From: Micromonospora rosaria
GTDB taxonomy: Bacteria > Actinomycetota > Actinomycetes > Mycobacteriales > Micromonosporaceae
Length of the DNA: 62,813 nucleotides
Direction of reading: 5' to 3'
Assembly (NCBI RefSeq): GCF_001567585.1
Contig: NZ_LRQV01000027.1
Coordinates: 1-62,813 of the forward strand
Below the pieces are notes generated by a model that searched no databases, was not told the DNA's origin, and was given only the letters and a program-made list of their open reading frames with translations. A program made the position numbers and the translations under genes. The first letter of the stretch is position 1. Each line of letters starts with the position of its first letter. Positions 16,991 through 25,634 of the stretch are shown piece after piece.

Positions 16991-18552
16991 CAGCGCTCCC
17001 CCTCACCGGTGAGCAGACCGAGCGCCGCCCGCCGGTCGACCTTGCCGGACGGCAGCAGCGGCAGGGCCGGTACCGTCCGGACGAGCGTCGGCACCTTGTG
17101 CCGGGCGAGCCGGGCGGCGGCGAGCCCGGCGAGCCGCTCCGGGTCGGGTACGGCGCCCGGGGCGGTGACGACGAGCGCGCCGACCTCCTCGCCCCAGCGC
17201 GGCGACGGCACCCCGAGGACGCAGACCTGGGCGACGGCCGGGTCGTCGAGCAGCGCCGCCTCCACCTCCGCCGGGCTGACGTTCTCGCCACCCCGGATGA
17301 TCAGCTCCTTGACCCGGCCGGTGAGGGTGAAGACCCGGTCGGCGTCGAGCGCGCCGAGGTCACCGGTGCGCAGCCAGCCGTCGGCGGTGATCGCCGCCGC
17401 GGTGGCGGCCGGGTCGTCGAGGTAGCCGACGGTCACCGACTCGCCCCGCACGAGCAGCTCGCCGGGCTCGCCGGCGGGCAGCGGGGTCCGGGTGCCGGGG
17501 GCGACCACCAGGGCGGACAGGGCCGGCACGATCCGGCCGACGGTGCCGCCGGGCGGGCCGCAGCGGCCGTCACCCGGGTCGACGCTGATCGTCGGACCGG
17601 CCTCGGTCTGGCCGTAGACCACCGCGATCCGGTCCAGCCCGAGCACCCGCCGGGTCCGGGCCAGCAGCGCCGGGGCGCACGGGGCGCCACCGAGGAACCC
17701 GACCCGCAGCGCCGACAGGTCGAACCGGTCCGGGTCGGCCTCGACCCGGTCGGCGAGCATCGTCGCCATCGTCGGTACGGCCTGCACCACGGTGCACCGG
17801 TGCCGGGCGATCTGCGCCAGCACCGGTTCGGAGCGGAACCGGCGCGCCGACACCCACAACGCGCCGGTGACCAGGGACAGGACCGCGCCGCTGCCGAGGC
17901 CGGCGGCGTGCGCCAGGGGCAGCGGGGAGGCGATCCGGTCCTCGGGCCCGAGCCCGGCGGCGGCGGCCGTCCACTGCGCGTTGGCGATCAGGTTGCGGGC
18001 GCTGAGCGAGACCATCTTCGCCGGGCCGGTGGAGCCCGACGTGAACTGGATGTTCAGGGCGGCGTCCGGATGCCCGGCCGGAGCCGGCACGGGGCCGGTC
18101 CAGCCGGGCAGGTCGGACAGGTCGTTGCCGTAGCCGTGCCAGCCGGCCGGTCGGGCGTCGGCCGGCAGCCCGGCGACGGCCTGCGCGGCGGTGGCCCGGC
18201 CGTCGCGGTCGCGGACCCGGTCGGCGACGAAGAGCCGGCGGGGGGCGCTGCGGGCCAGGGCCGCGGTCAGCTCCGGGACGGTCAGGCCGGGGTGCAGGGT
18301 CACCAGCGCGGCGCCCCGCCATGCCGCGGCGGCGAGCAGGACCAGCCAGCCGAGCCCATTCTCGGCCCACACCGCGATCCGGTCGCCGGGGCCCACGCCG
18401 AGGGCGGCGAGCACGGCCGCGCCCCGGCCGGCGAGGTCGGCGAACTCACCGACCGACACCGGGCCGGCCACCTCGTCGAACGCGTAGAGGGGCCGGTCCG
18501 GCTGCCGGGCGGCGCGGTCCAGGACGAGGGCGTCGAGGGCGGGTGGGGTCAC
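16990..18552 (-). CDS. AMP-forming acyl-CoA ligase, 520 aa
   Basis: An ANL-superfamily enzyme with the phosphate loop FTSGSTGPAKMVSLS, YGQTEAGP, the hinge region GWLRTGDLGALD, KELIIRGGENVSPAEVE and the catalytic lysine in LPSGKVDRR near the C-terminus. It activates a carboxylic acid to an adenylate and then to the CoA thioester. The closest feel is aryl- or medium-chain acyl-CoA ligases, but specificity is not readable. GTG start; 4 bp after hyuA. It probably activates the imported compound or a fragment released by HyuAB. Confidence 0.9.
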   Translation of the reverse strand: MTPPALDALVLDRAARQPDRPLYAFDEVAGPVSVGEFADLAGRGAAVLAALGVGPGDRIAVWAENGLGWLVLLAAAAWRGAALVTLHPGLTVPELTAALARSAPRRLFVADRVRDRDGRATAAQAVAGLPADARPAGWHGYGNDLSDLPGWTGPVPAPAGHPDAALNIQFTSGSTGPAKMVSLSARNLIANAQWTAAAAGLGPEDRIASPLPLAHAAGLGSGAVLSLVTGALWVSARRFRSEPVLAQIARHRCTVVQAVPTMATMLADRVEADPDRFDLSALRVGFLGGAPCAPALLARTRRVLGLDRIAVVYGQTEAGPTISVDPGDGRCGPPGGTVGRIVPALSALVVAPGTRTPLPAGEPGELLVRGESVTVGYLDDPAATAAAITADGWLRTGDLGALDADRVFTLTGRVKELIIRGGENVSPAEVEAALLDDPAVAQVCVLGVPSPRWGEEVGALVVTAPGAVPDPERLAGLAAARLARHKVPTLVRTVPALPLLPSGKVDRRAALGLLTGEGER

Positions 18553-18556
18553 CTGG

Positions 18557-20566
18557 TCACTCCCGGACGAGCAGCAGGTTTCCGTGGCCGTCGACGCCGG
18601 CGGTCCAGCCGGCGCCGACGACGGTGGTGCTGCCGTTCTCCCGCACCACCGCCGGGCCGGGCACCGTAGCGCCGGGGGCCAGGTCGGCGCGGCGCCAGAC
18701 GGTGGCGTCGACCCAGCCGGCCGGACCGTAGATCCGGGTCCGGTCCGGCTCCGGCGCGCCGCCGGCCCGGGCGGTGAACCGCACGGCGGGCCGGGGCCCG
18801 AAGGCGGTCAGCCGGCAGTTGACGATCTCGACCGGGTGCCCGGAGCGGGCGTAGGCGTACCGTTCGGCGTAGGCGGCGTGGAACGCCGCCACCAGCTCCT
18901 CGGTGGTCGCCGGCAGGTCGGCCACGGGGACGGCCAGGTCGAAGCTCTGGCCCCGGAACCGCATGCCGACCGACAGGGCGAACGTGACCTGGTCGGGTTC
19001 GACGCCGTCCTCCGCCTTGAGCTGCGCCCGCGCCGCGTCGCGCAGGTCGGCGACGACGGCGCGCACCGCCGCCAGCCCGGCCTCGTCGGCCGGCACCAGC
19101 ACGGTCCGCACGTAGTCGTGCCGGGCCTGGGCGGTGACGAACCCGAGCGCGGAGAAGTTGCCGGGCACCGGCGGCACCAGGACCCGGCGGATGCCGAGTT
19201 CGTCGGCGAGCGCGGTGGCGTGCATCGGGCCGGCGCCGCCGAACGGCATCAGCACGAAGTCGCGGGGGTCGTGGCCGCAGGCGACCGAGATCTCCTTGAT
19301 CGCGCTGGTCATCTTGACCGTGGCGATGGTGAGGATGCCGTGCGCGAGTTCCAGGTCGTCGAGGCCGAACTCGGCGGCGAGCCGGCCGACGGCGGCGCGG
19401 GCGGCGTCGACGTCGAGCCGGACCTCGCCGCCGAGGCTCTCCTGCGGGTCGAGGTGGCCGACGACCAGGTGCGCGTCGGTGGTGGTCGGCTCGGTGCCGC
19501 CCCGGCCGTAGGCGGCCGGGCCGGGGGTCGACCCGGCGCTGCGCGGCCCGATCCGCAGCTCACCGCCGACGTCCCGCCAGGCGATCGAGCCACCGCCGGC
19601 GCCGATCGTGTTGATCTCGACCTGGAAGGTGCGGTTCGGGTACCCGGCGATCGTCCCGTCGTTGGTCATCAACGGGGCGCCGTTCTTGATCAGGCAGACG
19701 TCGGTGCTGGTGCCGCCGATGTCACAGGTGATCACGTTGGGGTAGCCGGCCAGGCCGGCGACGTGGACGCTGGCGGCGACCCCGCCGGCCGGACCGGACA
19801 GGGCCAGGTTGATCGGCAGCCGGCCGGCCTCGTCGGTGGAGACGACCCCGCCGCTGCTAGTCATGATCGACAGCGGGTGGGCGTAGCCGCCGGCCGCGAG
19901 CGCGGTGCCGAGCCCGCGCAGGTAGTCGGCGACCGTGGAGCGGACGCTGGCGTTGAGCACGGTGGTCGCGAACCGCTCGTACTCGCCCTGCTCCGGCACC
20001 ACGTCGGAGGAGATCGTGCAGACCAGGCCGGGGTACCGCTCGGCGAGCCGGGAGGCCGCGGCCCGCTCGTGCGCCGGGTTGCGGTACGAGTGCAGCAGGC
20101 ACACCGCGACGGCGGTCGGCCCGGCGGCGGCCACCCGGTCCAGCACGGCGTCCAGGTCGGCCGGGTCCAGCGACCGGACCACGCTCCCGTCGGCGCCGAT
20201 GCGCTCCCGCAGCACGTGCCGCAGCCGGCGCGGGGCCAGTGGTGCACGCCCCGTCTCCTTGACGCTGTAGAGCTGCGGCCGGTGTCCCAGCCCCATCTCG
20301 AGCACGTCGCGGAAGCCCTCGGTGGCGACCACGCTGACCGGCTCGCCGGAGCCCTCCAGCAGCGCATTGGTGACCCGGGTGGTGCCGTGGACGAAGCGGT
20401 CGACCTCGTCGAGGCGGACGCCGAGCTTGGCCAGCCCCTCGAAGATGGCCTCGGCGGGGTCGTCCGGGGTGGACAGGGTCTTGGCCTCGGCGAGCCGGGC
20501 GGTGGCCGGCTCGTACACGATGATGTCGGTGAAGGTGCCACCGATGTCGACGCCGATGCACAGCAT
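18557..20566 (-). CDS. hyuA: Hydantoinase/oxoprolinase family, HyuA-type ATP-binding subunit, 669 aa
   Basis: The N-terminal hydantoinase A/oxoprolinase domain starts with CIGVDIGGTFTDIIVYE, an ASKHA-type phosphate loop, followed by RFVHGTTRVTNALLEG and the second nucleotide block VITCDIGGTSTDVCLI. Then GAGGGSIAW, MPFGGAGPMHATALADELG and a C-terminal acetone-carboxylase-like domain. The ATG at 20566 is preceded by AAAGG. HyuA and HyuB are normally adjacent or fused; here they lie at the heads or middles of two different operons that share an operator motif. Expected role: ATP-driven activation of an amide, lactam or ketone with HyuB. Confidence 0.92.
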   Translation of the reverse strand: MLCIGVDIGGTFTDIIVYEPATARLAEAKTLSTPDDPAEAIFEGLAKLGVRLDEVDRFVHGTTRVTNALLEGSGEPVSVVATEGFRDVLEMGLGHRPQLYSVKETGRAPLAPRRLRHVLRERIGADGSVVRSLDPADLDAVLDRVAAAGPTAVAVCLLHSYRNPAHERAAASRLAERYPGLVCTISSDVVPEQGEYERFATTVLNASVRSTVADYLRGLGTALAAGGYAHPLSIMTSSGGVVSTDEAGRLPINLALSGPAGGVAASVHVAGLAGYPNVITCDIGGTSTDVCLIKNGAPLMTNDGTIAGYPNRTFQVEINTIGAGGGSIAWRDVGGELRIGPRSAGSTPGPAAYGRGGTEPTTTDAHLVVGHLDPQESLGGEVRLDVDAARAAVGRLAAEFGLDDLELAHGILTIATVKMTSAIKEISVACGHDPRDFVLMPFGGAGPMHATALADELGIRRVLVPPVPGNFSALGFVTAQARHDYVRTVLVPADEAGLAAVRAVVADLRDAARAQLKAEDGVEPDQVTFALSVGMRFRGQSFDLAVPVADLPATTEELVAAFHAAYAERYAYARSGHPVEIVNCRLTAFGPRPAVRFTARAGGAPEPDRTRIYGPAGWVDATVWRRADLAPGATVPGPAVVRENGSTTVVGAGWTAGVDGHGNLLLVRE

Positions 20567-20631
20567 GGCGAGCCTTTCGGTAGTGGTGGGCGCGCTGGTC
20601 GCGGGCGGCCGGGCCGGCCCGCCGGGGCGGG

Positions 20632-21462
20632 CTAGAAGGTGACGCCGTAGCGGCGCAGGCTCCTGCTGGTGACGGCCCGCAGGATCCAGTCGAAGAGGTA
20701 GCCGAGCAGGCCGAGGGCGATGATGCCGACGAAGACCCACTCGGTCTTGGCGTAGTTGCGGGCGGTCCAGATCAGCGATCCGAGGCCGCTCTGCGCCGCC
20801 ACGATCTCGGCGGAGACGATCGTCAGGAACGAGTTGCCCATGGCCAGCCGGGCACCGGTCACCACGTGCGGCACGGTGGAGGGCAGCACCACCGAGACCA
20901 GGGTGCGGGCCGGGCTGGCGCCGAGCGCCCGGGCCGCCCGCAGCCGCAGCTCGTCGACGGAGAGGACCCCGGCGAGGGTGTTCAGCGCCACGATGAAGAC
21001 GGTGGTGTAGAAGATCAGGGCGACCTTCGACGCCTCACCCGGACCGAGCCAGATGATCGCCAGCGTCACGAAGGCGATCGGCGGCACGAACCGGAAGAAC
21101 TGGATGTACGGGTCCAGCATCAGCCGCAGCCACGGCACGCACCCCATCAGCAGCCCGACCGGTACGCCGATCACGACGCCGAGCGCCCAGCCGGTCAGGA
21201 TCCGGGTCGACGAGGCGCTGACCGAACTCCACAGCGTGCCGTCGCGGACCAGTTCGACCGCGCCCTGCCAGGTGAGCATCGGCGAGGGCAGGAAGAACGC
21301 CGTGTAGTTGCGGCTGACCAGGTCCCAGAGGGCGATGCCGAGCACCACCGACAGGACCGACAGCCCGACCCGGGTCAGCCGGGGCCGGCTCCTGCGCCGG
21401 CGGGCCGGGCCGGGGCGGGCCCGGCCGACCTGCTCCGGAACGGTACGCACGTCCACGCTCAT
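20632..21462 (-). CDS. ABC transporter permease (SsuC/TauC/ThiX type), 276 aa
   Basis: A BPD_transp_1 permease with about six membrane helices and the EAA-loop ELRLRAARALGASPARTLVS that contacts the ATPase. The N-terminus is a basic cytosolic segment (RRRRSRPRLTR). It belongs to the nitrate/sulfonate/taurine-type importer group, which takes up small organic anions and precursors. The ATG overlaps the ATPase stop. The 65-bp gap to hyuA holds no clear terminator, so readthrough is likely. Confidence 0.9.
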   Translation of the reverse strand: MSVDVRTVPEQVGRARPGPARRRRSRPRLTRVGLSVLSVVLGIALWDLVSRNYTAFFLPSPMLTWQGAVELVRDGTLWSSVSASSTRILTGWALGVVIGVPVGLLMGCVPWLRLMLDPYIQFFRFVPPIAFVTLAIIWLGPGEASKVALIFYTTVFIVALNTLAGVLSVDELRLRAARALGASPARTLVSVVLPSTVPHVVTGARLAMGNSFLTIVSAEIVAAQSGLGSLIWTARNYAKTEWVFVGIIALGLLGYLFDWILRAVTSRSLRRYGVTF

Positions 21463-22355
21463 CGCAGTGCCTTCCTGTCCCCGCCGGTGGGCCCGGCACC
21501 GGTGGCGGACCGCCCGGGGTCGCCGCCCGCCGGGATGTCGGGCCCGTCGGTGCGGCGGCCGTCGTGCCCGTCGTCCAGGCCCTGGGCCCGCAGGGTGCGG
21601 GCCACCTCGGCGCCGATGTCCTCGCGCAGTCGGCGGAAGAGCGCGGCGCTCGCCGGATCGGTGAGGTCCCGGGGCCGGGGCAGGTCGCACGGGTAGACGT
21701 TCTTGATCGCCGCCGACGGGCCGGCGGTCATCGTGACGATGCGGTCGCCGAGCAGGATCGCCTCGCCGATGTCGTGCGTGACGAAGACGATCGTCGCTCC
21801 GGTCTCCCGCCAGATCCGGTCGAGTTCGACCTGCATCACCAGCCGGGTCTGCGCGTCCAGCGCGCCGAACGGTTCGTCCATCAGGACGACCGACGGCTCG
21901 TTGGCCAGGACCCGGGCCAACTGCGCCCGCTGGCGCATGCCGCCGGACAGTTGGCCCGGGAACCGGTCGGCGCTGTGGCCGAGCCCGACCATGGCCAGGT
22001 ACTGGTCCACGGCGGCGGCCCGCTGCGCCTTGCCGACGCCGCGCATCCGGGGCCCGAAGTCGACGTTCTGCCGGACGGTCAGCCAGGGGAAGAGCGCCTC
22101 GGCGCTCTGGAACACCACGCCGCGCGAGACGTCCGGGCCGGTGACCCGCGCCCCCGCGCAGGTCACCTCCCCACCGGCCGGGGTGACGAAGCCGGCGATC
22201 GCGTTGAGCAGCGTGGACTTGCCGCAGCCGCTCGGCCCGAGCAGGCAGACGAACTCCCCGGCGGCGATGTCCAGGTTCGCCTGGTGGACCGCCACGAAGT
22301 CACCGAACCGGATGTCGACGTCCCGGACGGAGACCGGGGAGCCGGCGCCGGTCAC
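21459..22355 (-). CDS. ABC transporter ATP-binding protein (SsuB/TauB type), 298 aa
   Basis: Walker A GPSGCGKSTLL, Q-loop FQSAEALFPWLTV, signature LSGGMRQRAQLARVL, Walker B VVLMDEPFGALD and the switch histidine in FVTHDIGEA are all present. The last 45 residues are a polar Gly/Asp-rich tail without recognised domains. The GTG start overlaps the stop of the binding-protein gene. It energises the importer with the permease at 20632. Confidence 0.93.
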   Translation of the reverse strand: MTGAGSPVSVRDVDIRFGDFVAVHQANLDIAAGEFVCLLGPSGCGKSTLLNAIAGFVTPAGGEVTCAGARVTGPDVSRGVVFQSAEALFPWLTVRQNVDFGPRMRGVGKAQRAAAVDQYLAMVGLGHSADRFPGQLSGGMRQRAQLARVLANEPSVVLMDEPFGALDAQTRLVMQVELDRIWRETGATIVFVTHDIGEAILLGDRIVTMTAGPSAAIKNVYPCDLPRPRDLTDPASAALFRRLREDIGAEVARTLRAQGLDDGHDGRRTDGPDIPAGGDPGRSATGAGPTGGDRKALR

Positions 22356-23311
22356 GCCACTCCCCTGACCATGACGCTCGCCGCGTCGGCCTTCTGCGTG
22401 ACGATCCCGCTGTCCTGCTGGAACTGGGCGATCTCGTCGTAGCGCTGGATGTCCTCGTCGGTGAAGTCACGGACCTGGCACTGCACCCCCTCCAGGAGGG
22501 TCTGTGCCTCGGCCGCCGGTACCTTGATCGCGGCTTCGGTCACCGTGCCGGCCTTGGCCGGGTCCGCGGTGAGCTGCTCGCACGCCTGGCCGATGGTGGC
22601 GACGACCTTCTTGGCCGTCTCCTGGTTCGCCTCGTACCAGGCGCCGTCGACGCCGATCACCAGGTTGTAGACGTAGCCGATCTCGCCGCTGGTCAGCAGG
22701 ATCGTGCCGCCGTTGCCGACGCCGCGCGAGGGCCACGGCTCCCACATGATGTAGCCGTCGACGTCGCCGCGTTGCAGCAGCGCCGGCATCTCGGCGGGCG
22801 AGGCGTTGACGAACTCGACGGAGTCCCGGCTGATGTTGCGGCTGTCGAGCACCTTGTTGGTGGCGTACTCGTTCACCGTGCCGGGGACGACGCCGTACTT
22901 CTTGATGCCGGCGACGTCGGTGATGCCGGACCGGGCGACCAGCTTGATGAAGTTCGGCGACTGGGAGAAGACCGCGAGACCCCGGATGTCGCCCCGGGTG
23001 GCCCGGTTGAGCAGGCTCGACTCGGTGCTGGCGGTGACCTGGCCCTGCTTGGCCAGGATCGCGTCGAGGCCGCCGGTGCCCTCCTGGTACTGGGTGACGG
23101 TGACGTCGAGACCGGCCTGCTGGAACAGCTTCTCCTGGTCGGCCAGGTAGATGGGCGAGTAGGCCGGATCGACGCCGACGCCGAAGGTCACGGCGACGGA
23201 GGGGGCGCCGTCCCCGCCGGACTCCCCCGGGGACTGGTTCTCGGCGCACGCCGCCACGGCGACGGTCATCAGCAGGGCTGCGGCTGCGGCCCGCATCGCT
23301 CGCATTCTCAT
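22352..23311 (-). CDS. ABC transporter substrate-binding lipoprotein (NMT1/SsuA-like), 319 aa
   Basis: A lipoprotein signal (MRMRAMRAAAAALLMTVAVA, then AC at the lipobox) is followed by a periplasmic-binding fold of the NMT1/THI5-like group: FGVGVDPAYSPIYLADQEKL, GGLDAILAKQGQVTAST and a C-terminal lobe with YIMWEPWPSRG. These capture small organic molecules such as sulfonates, pyrimidines or aromatic acids. The ATG at 23311 is used because the upstream extension lacks a signal peptide and would cross the shared motif, which lies 24-35 bp upstream of this start. It is the first gene of the second operon. Confidence 0.9.
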   Translation of the reverse strand: MRMRAMRAAAAALLMTVAVAACAENQSPGESGGDGAPSVAVTFGVGVDPAYSPIYLADQEKLFQQAGLDVTVTQYQEGTGGLDAILAKQGQVTASTESSLLNRATRGDIRGLAVFSQSPNFIKLVARSGITDVAGIKKYGVVPGTVNEYATNKVLDSRNISRDSVEFVNASPAEMPALLQRGDVDGYIMWEPWPSRGVGNGGTILLTSGEIGYVYNLVIGVDGAWYEANQETAKKVVATIGQACEQLTADPAKAGTVTEAAIKVPAAEAQTLLEGVQCQVRDFTDEDIQRYDEIAQFQQDSGIVTQKADAASVMVRGVA

Positions 23312-23334
23312 GGCTACCCCAGACTTGCGCGGCT

Positions 23335-23346
23335 CATATTGTGGTC
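23335..23346. promoter_or_regulatory. Second copy of the CATATTGTGGTC motif at the importer operon
   Basis: An exact 12-bp match to 12363-12374. Similarity continues loosely beyond it (GGTT...TGTG..AC in both). It lies between the binding-protein gene and the divergent MaoC gene, just upstream of the former. Likely binding site for the IclR regulator. Confidence 0.65.
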
Positions 23347-23485
23347 TCGGTTGCTTAATGTGGGACGCTACTGCGAGCCAGTTCACAGGTCAAGAGCCAC
23401 ACGACCCCACCCCTCGACACAGAGAGTAGGCAGACTCGCCCGGGTCTCCCCATCTCCCTCACCACCCGTGGAGGAGGCAACAACC

Positions 23486-24415
23486 ATGAAGTACCTGAAC
23501 AACCCCCTTGGTACGGCGAATCCGAATTCGCAGCCCACTCCCACGCCCTCCGAGGCGGCTACGGAACGTGGCGACAGCCCGGTCACGTCCCGACTCTTTT
23601 CACCGGACCGTTACGCCCCGACGGTGACCGAGCGGTCCTGGACCCCGGCCGACACCCTCCTCTACGCCCTCGGCGTCGGCGCCGGGCAGGCCGACCCCGC
23701 CGACGAACTCCGGTTCACCACCGAGAACTCCACCGGCCACCGGCACGCCGTCCTGCCGACCTTCGCCACCCTGCTCGCCGCTGACCCGCCGCACCTCGGC
23801 GACCCGGCCACCGTCCGGCACGCCGGGGAGACGCTGACCCTGCACCGGCCGCTCACCCCCGCCGGCCGGGCCCGCACCACCGCCACCGTCACCGCCGTCC
23901 ACGACCAGAGCAGCGGCGCCCTGCTGCACCACCGGTCCGAGATCCACGACGCCGACGGCAGCCCGCTGGCCACCGTCGAGCGGACCATGTTCGTCATCGG
24001 CGCCGGCGGTTTCGGCGGCCGGCGCGCACCGGTGTCCGACTGGCGGCGGCCGGCCCGACCCCCGGACCACACCGCCCACCACCCGATCCGCCTCGACCAG
24101 GCCCTGCTGTACCGGCTCAACGGCGACCGGAACCCACTGCACTCCGATCCCGTGGTGGCCGCCCGCGCCGGCCTGCCCGGACCCGTCCTGCATGGACTGT
24201 GCACGTACGGTTTCGCCGCCCGGACCCTGCTGCACACCGTCGCCGAGGGCGACCCCGACCGGGTCCGGCGGGTCAGCGCCCGGTTCAGCGCGCCGCTGTT
24301 CCCCGGCGACACCCTCACGGTGCTGGTCTGGCACCGCCCGGCCGGCGCGCTCTTCCAGGCGGTCGACGGCCGGGGCCGGCCCGTCCTGGACCGGGGCGTC
24401 CTCGACCTGCGCTGA
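23486..24415 (+). CDS. MaoC-type (hot-dog) dehydratase, double domain, 309 aa
   Basis: The N-terminal half resembles the FAS1-type dehydratase/HTD2 N domain (AVLPTFATLLA, LTLHRPLTPAGRARTTATVT). The C-terminal half carries the hydratase-2 motif YRLNGDRNPLHSDP at about residue 209 with the catalytic Asp and His, then GLPGPVLHGLCTYG. It probably hydrates or dehydrates a CoA or ACP ester. The start has a strong GAGGAGG ribosome binding site; the first 45 residues are an extra Pro/Ser/Thr-rich segment. Divergent from the importer, it shares the control region with the 12-bp motif and is followed by a strong terminator, so it is probably a single-gene unit in the same regulon. Confidence 0.88.
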   Translation: MKYLNNPLGTANPNSQPTPTPSEAATERGDSPVTSRLFSPDRYAPTVTERSWTPADTLLYALGVGAGQADPADELRFTTENSTGHRHAVLPTFATLLAADPPHLGDPATVRHAGETLTLHRPLTPAGRARTTATVTAVHDQSSGALLHHRSEIHDADGSPLATVERTMFVIGAGGFGGRRAPVSDWRRPARPPDHTAHHPIRLDQALLYRLNGDRNPLHSDPVVAARAGLPGPVLHGLCTYGFAARTLLHTVAEGDPDRVRRVSARFSAPLFPGDTLTVLVWHRPAGALFQAVDGRGRPVLDRGVLDLR

Positions 24416-24426
24416 CCGGTCCGGTC

Positions 24427-24451
24427 GGCGGGCGGGGCGACCCCGCCCGCC
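24427..24451 (+). terminator. Strong hairpin after the MaoC gene
   Basis: An 11-bp perfect GC stem (GGCGGGCGGGG) with a 3-nt loop CGA starts 11 nt past the stop codon at 24415. Confidence 0.75.
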
Positions 24452-24704
24452 CGCCCGCCGGCCGGCGCCGGCGCGGCCGGCTCCGGCACCCGCGCGGACA
24501 CCGCGCGTCGCGGACGGCCACCGACCGGCCGGCCGCCCGTTCGGTGGCCGTCCGCACCGGACCGAGGGTCTGTCGCCGACCACCACCGCCGTCACGTCCG
24601 TGTTACATCCGCGTGTCGCAATCCGAGGGCTTCACTGCGTCGCCCACTCGCTCACACTGCGTCTACCAGCGGTTTTGCCGGTGAAGATGTCCGCGCCCGA
24701 CCTC
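24452..24704. other. Gene-free spacer between the aromatic regulon and the GntR operon
   Basis: No coding signal in any frame is convincing: the open frames here have no start with a ribosome binding site and no family resemblance. The left half is very GC-rich and the right half becomes more AT-rich towards the gntR promoter. I see no RNA gene. Confidence 0.5.
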
Positions 24705-24733
24705 TTGACGGTGACTCATGTTACGGCTACGTT
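24705..24733 (+). promoter_or_regulatory. Promoter of the GntR operon
   Basis: TTGACG at 24705-24710, exactly 17 bp, then TACGTT at 24728-24733, a good match to a housekeeping sigma promoter. Directly downstream is ACCGT-AC-ACCGT followed by GTCGAC, a candidate autoregulatory GntR site (inferred). Confidence 0.65.
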
Positions 24734-24809
24734 TCCGTCTACCGTACACCGTCGACGATAAGTCGCCGGACTTCACCAAGTCCGGGAGCCCCCTCCGGAA
24801 GGTTGTCGC

Positions 24810-25547
24810 ATGGTCAAGCCAGCCGAACCCGCTCCGTCCGTCGCCACGCTGCGCGTGCCCCAGAAGGTCGTGCTGAGCGAGTCGACGTACGACGTGCTGC
24901 GGGCGGCGATCCTCGACGGCACGCTGCCGCCGGGCACCCGGGTCGTGGAGGAGGCGCTGGCCCGGCAGCTCGGCGTCAGCCGGGCCCCGCTGCGCGAGGC
25001 GATCTGGCTGCTCAAGCGGGACGGCCTGCTCGTCGAGGAGTCCGCGCGGACCACCCGCGTCGTGCAGCTCACCGAGGACGACGTCCGTGAACTGCACATG
25101 ATCCGCACGCTGCTGGAGACGCTGGCGTACCAGCAGGCCTCACCCCGCCTGCGACCGTCCGACGTGGCCGGTCTGGAAGACCTGATCGACCAGATGCACG
25201 AGGCGTCGGTCGCCGGCGACATCCGCCGCATCGCCGACCTCGACTACCGGTTCCACCGCGCCCTGTGCCAGCCGTGCGGACTGCCCCGGATCCTGAAGGC
25301 CTGGGACGAGCAGCACGTGCTGTTCCGGATGTGGCTGAACATGGTCGGCCCGACGCTCGGCGTGCAGGACATCGCCGAGTCGCACCGGATCCTGCTCGAC
25401 GCGGTGCGCGGCGGCGACGCCACCACCATCTCCGAGCAGGTCATCCACCACGTCTACCTGGTCGGTGGCGTCATGGCCGACCAGCGCAGCCGCTGGGCGG
25501 CGGCCCAGCCCCGCCTGTGCCTCCCGCAGGGCGCCGCCGGCCACTGA
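24810..25547 (+). CDS. GntR-family regulator, FadR/FCD subfamily, 245 aa
   Basis: Winged helix at about residues 22-88 (YDVLRAAILDGTLPPGTRVV, LARQLGVSRAPLREAIWLLK), followed by an all-helical FCD domain with metal-ligand residues in LDYRFHRALCQ, ESHRILLDAV and QVIHHVYLVG. Members sense sugar acids, lactate, or other carboxylates. GGAAGG precedes the ATG. It starts the plus-strand cluster reaching 32550 and is separated from the next gene by a hairpin, so it probably represses that cluster in the absence of its substrate. Confidence 0.9.
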   Translation: MVKPAEPAPSVATLRVPQKVVLSESTYDVLRAAILDGTLPPGTRVVEEALARQLGVSRAPLREAIWLLKRDGLLVEESARTTRVVQLTEDDVRELHMIRTLLETLAYQQASPRLRPSDVAGLEDLIDQMHEASVAGDIRRIADLDYRFHRALCQPCGLPRILKAWDEQHVLFRMWLNMVGPTLGVQDIAESHRILLDAVRGGDATTISEQVIHHVYLVGGVMADQRSRWAAAQPRLCLPQGAAGH

Positions 25548-25576
25548 CCGACACCCCCACCCCACCCCCTCCACAC

Positions 25577-25600
25577 CGCCGGGCCCGACCGGGCCCGGCG
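25577..25600 (+). terminator. Hairpin between gntR and the first cyclase gene
   Basis: A perfect 10-bp stem CGCCGGGCCC with loop GACC, 30 nt after the gntR stop and 35 nt before the cyclase ATG. It could terminate gntR transcripts partially, lowering or separating regulator and structural gene expression. Confidence 0.6.
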
Positions 25601-25634
25601 TCGGTGGACCGTACCCGAGAACCAGCGAGGCCCG

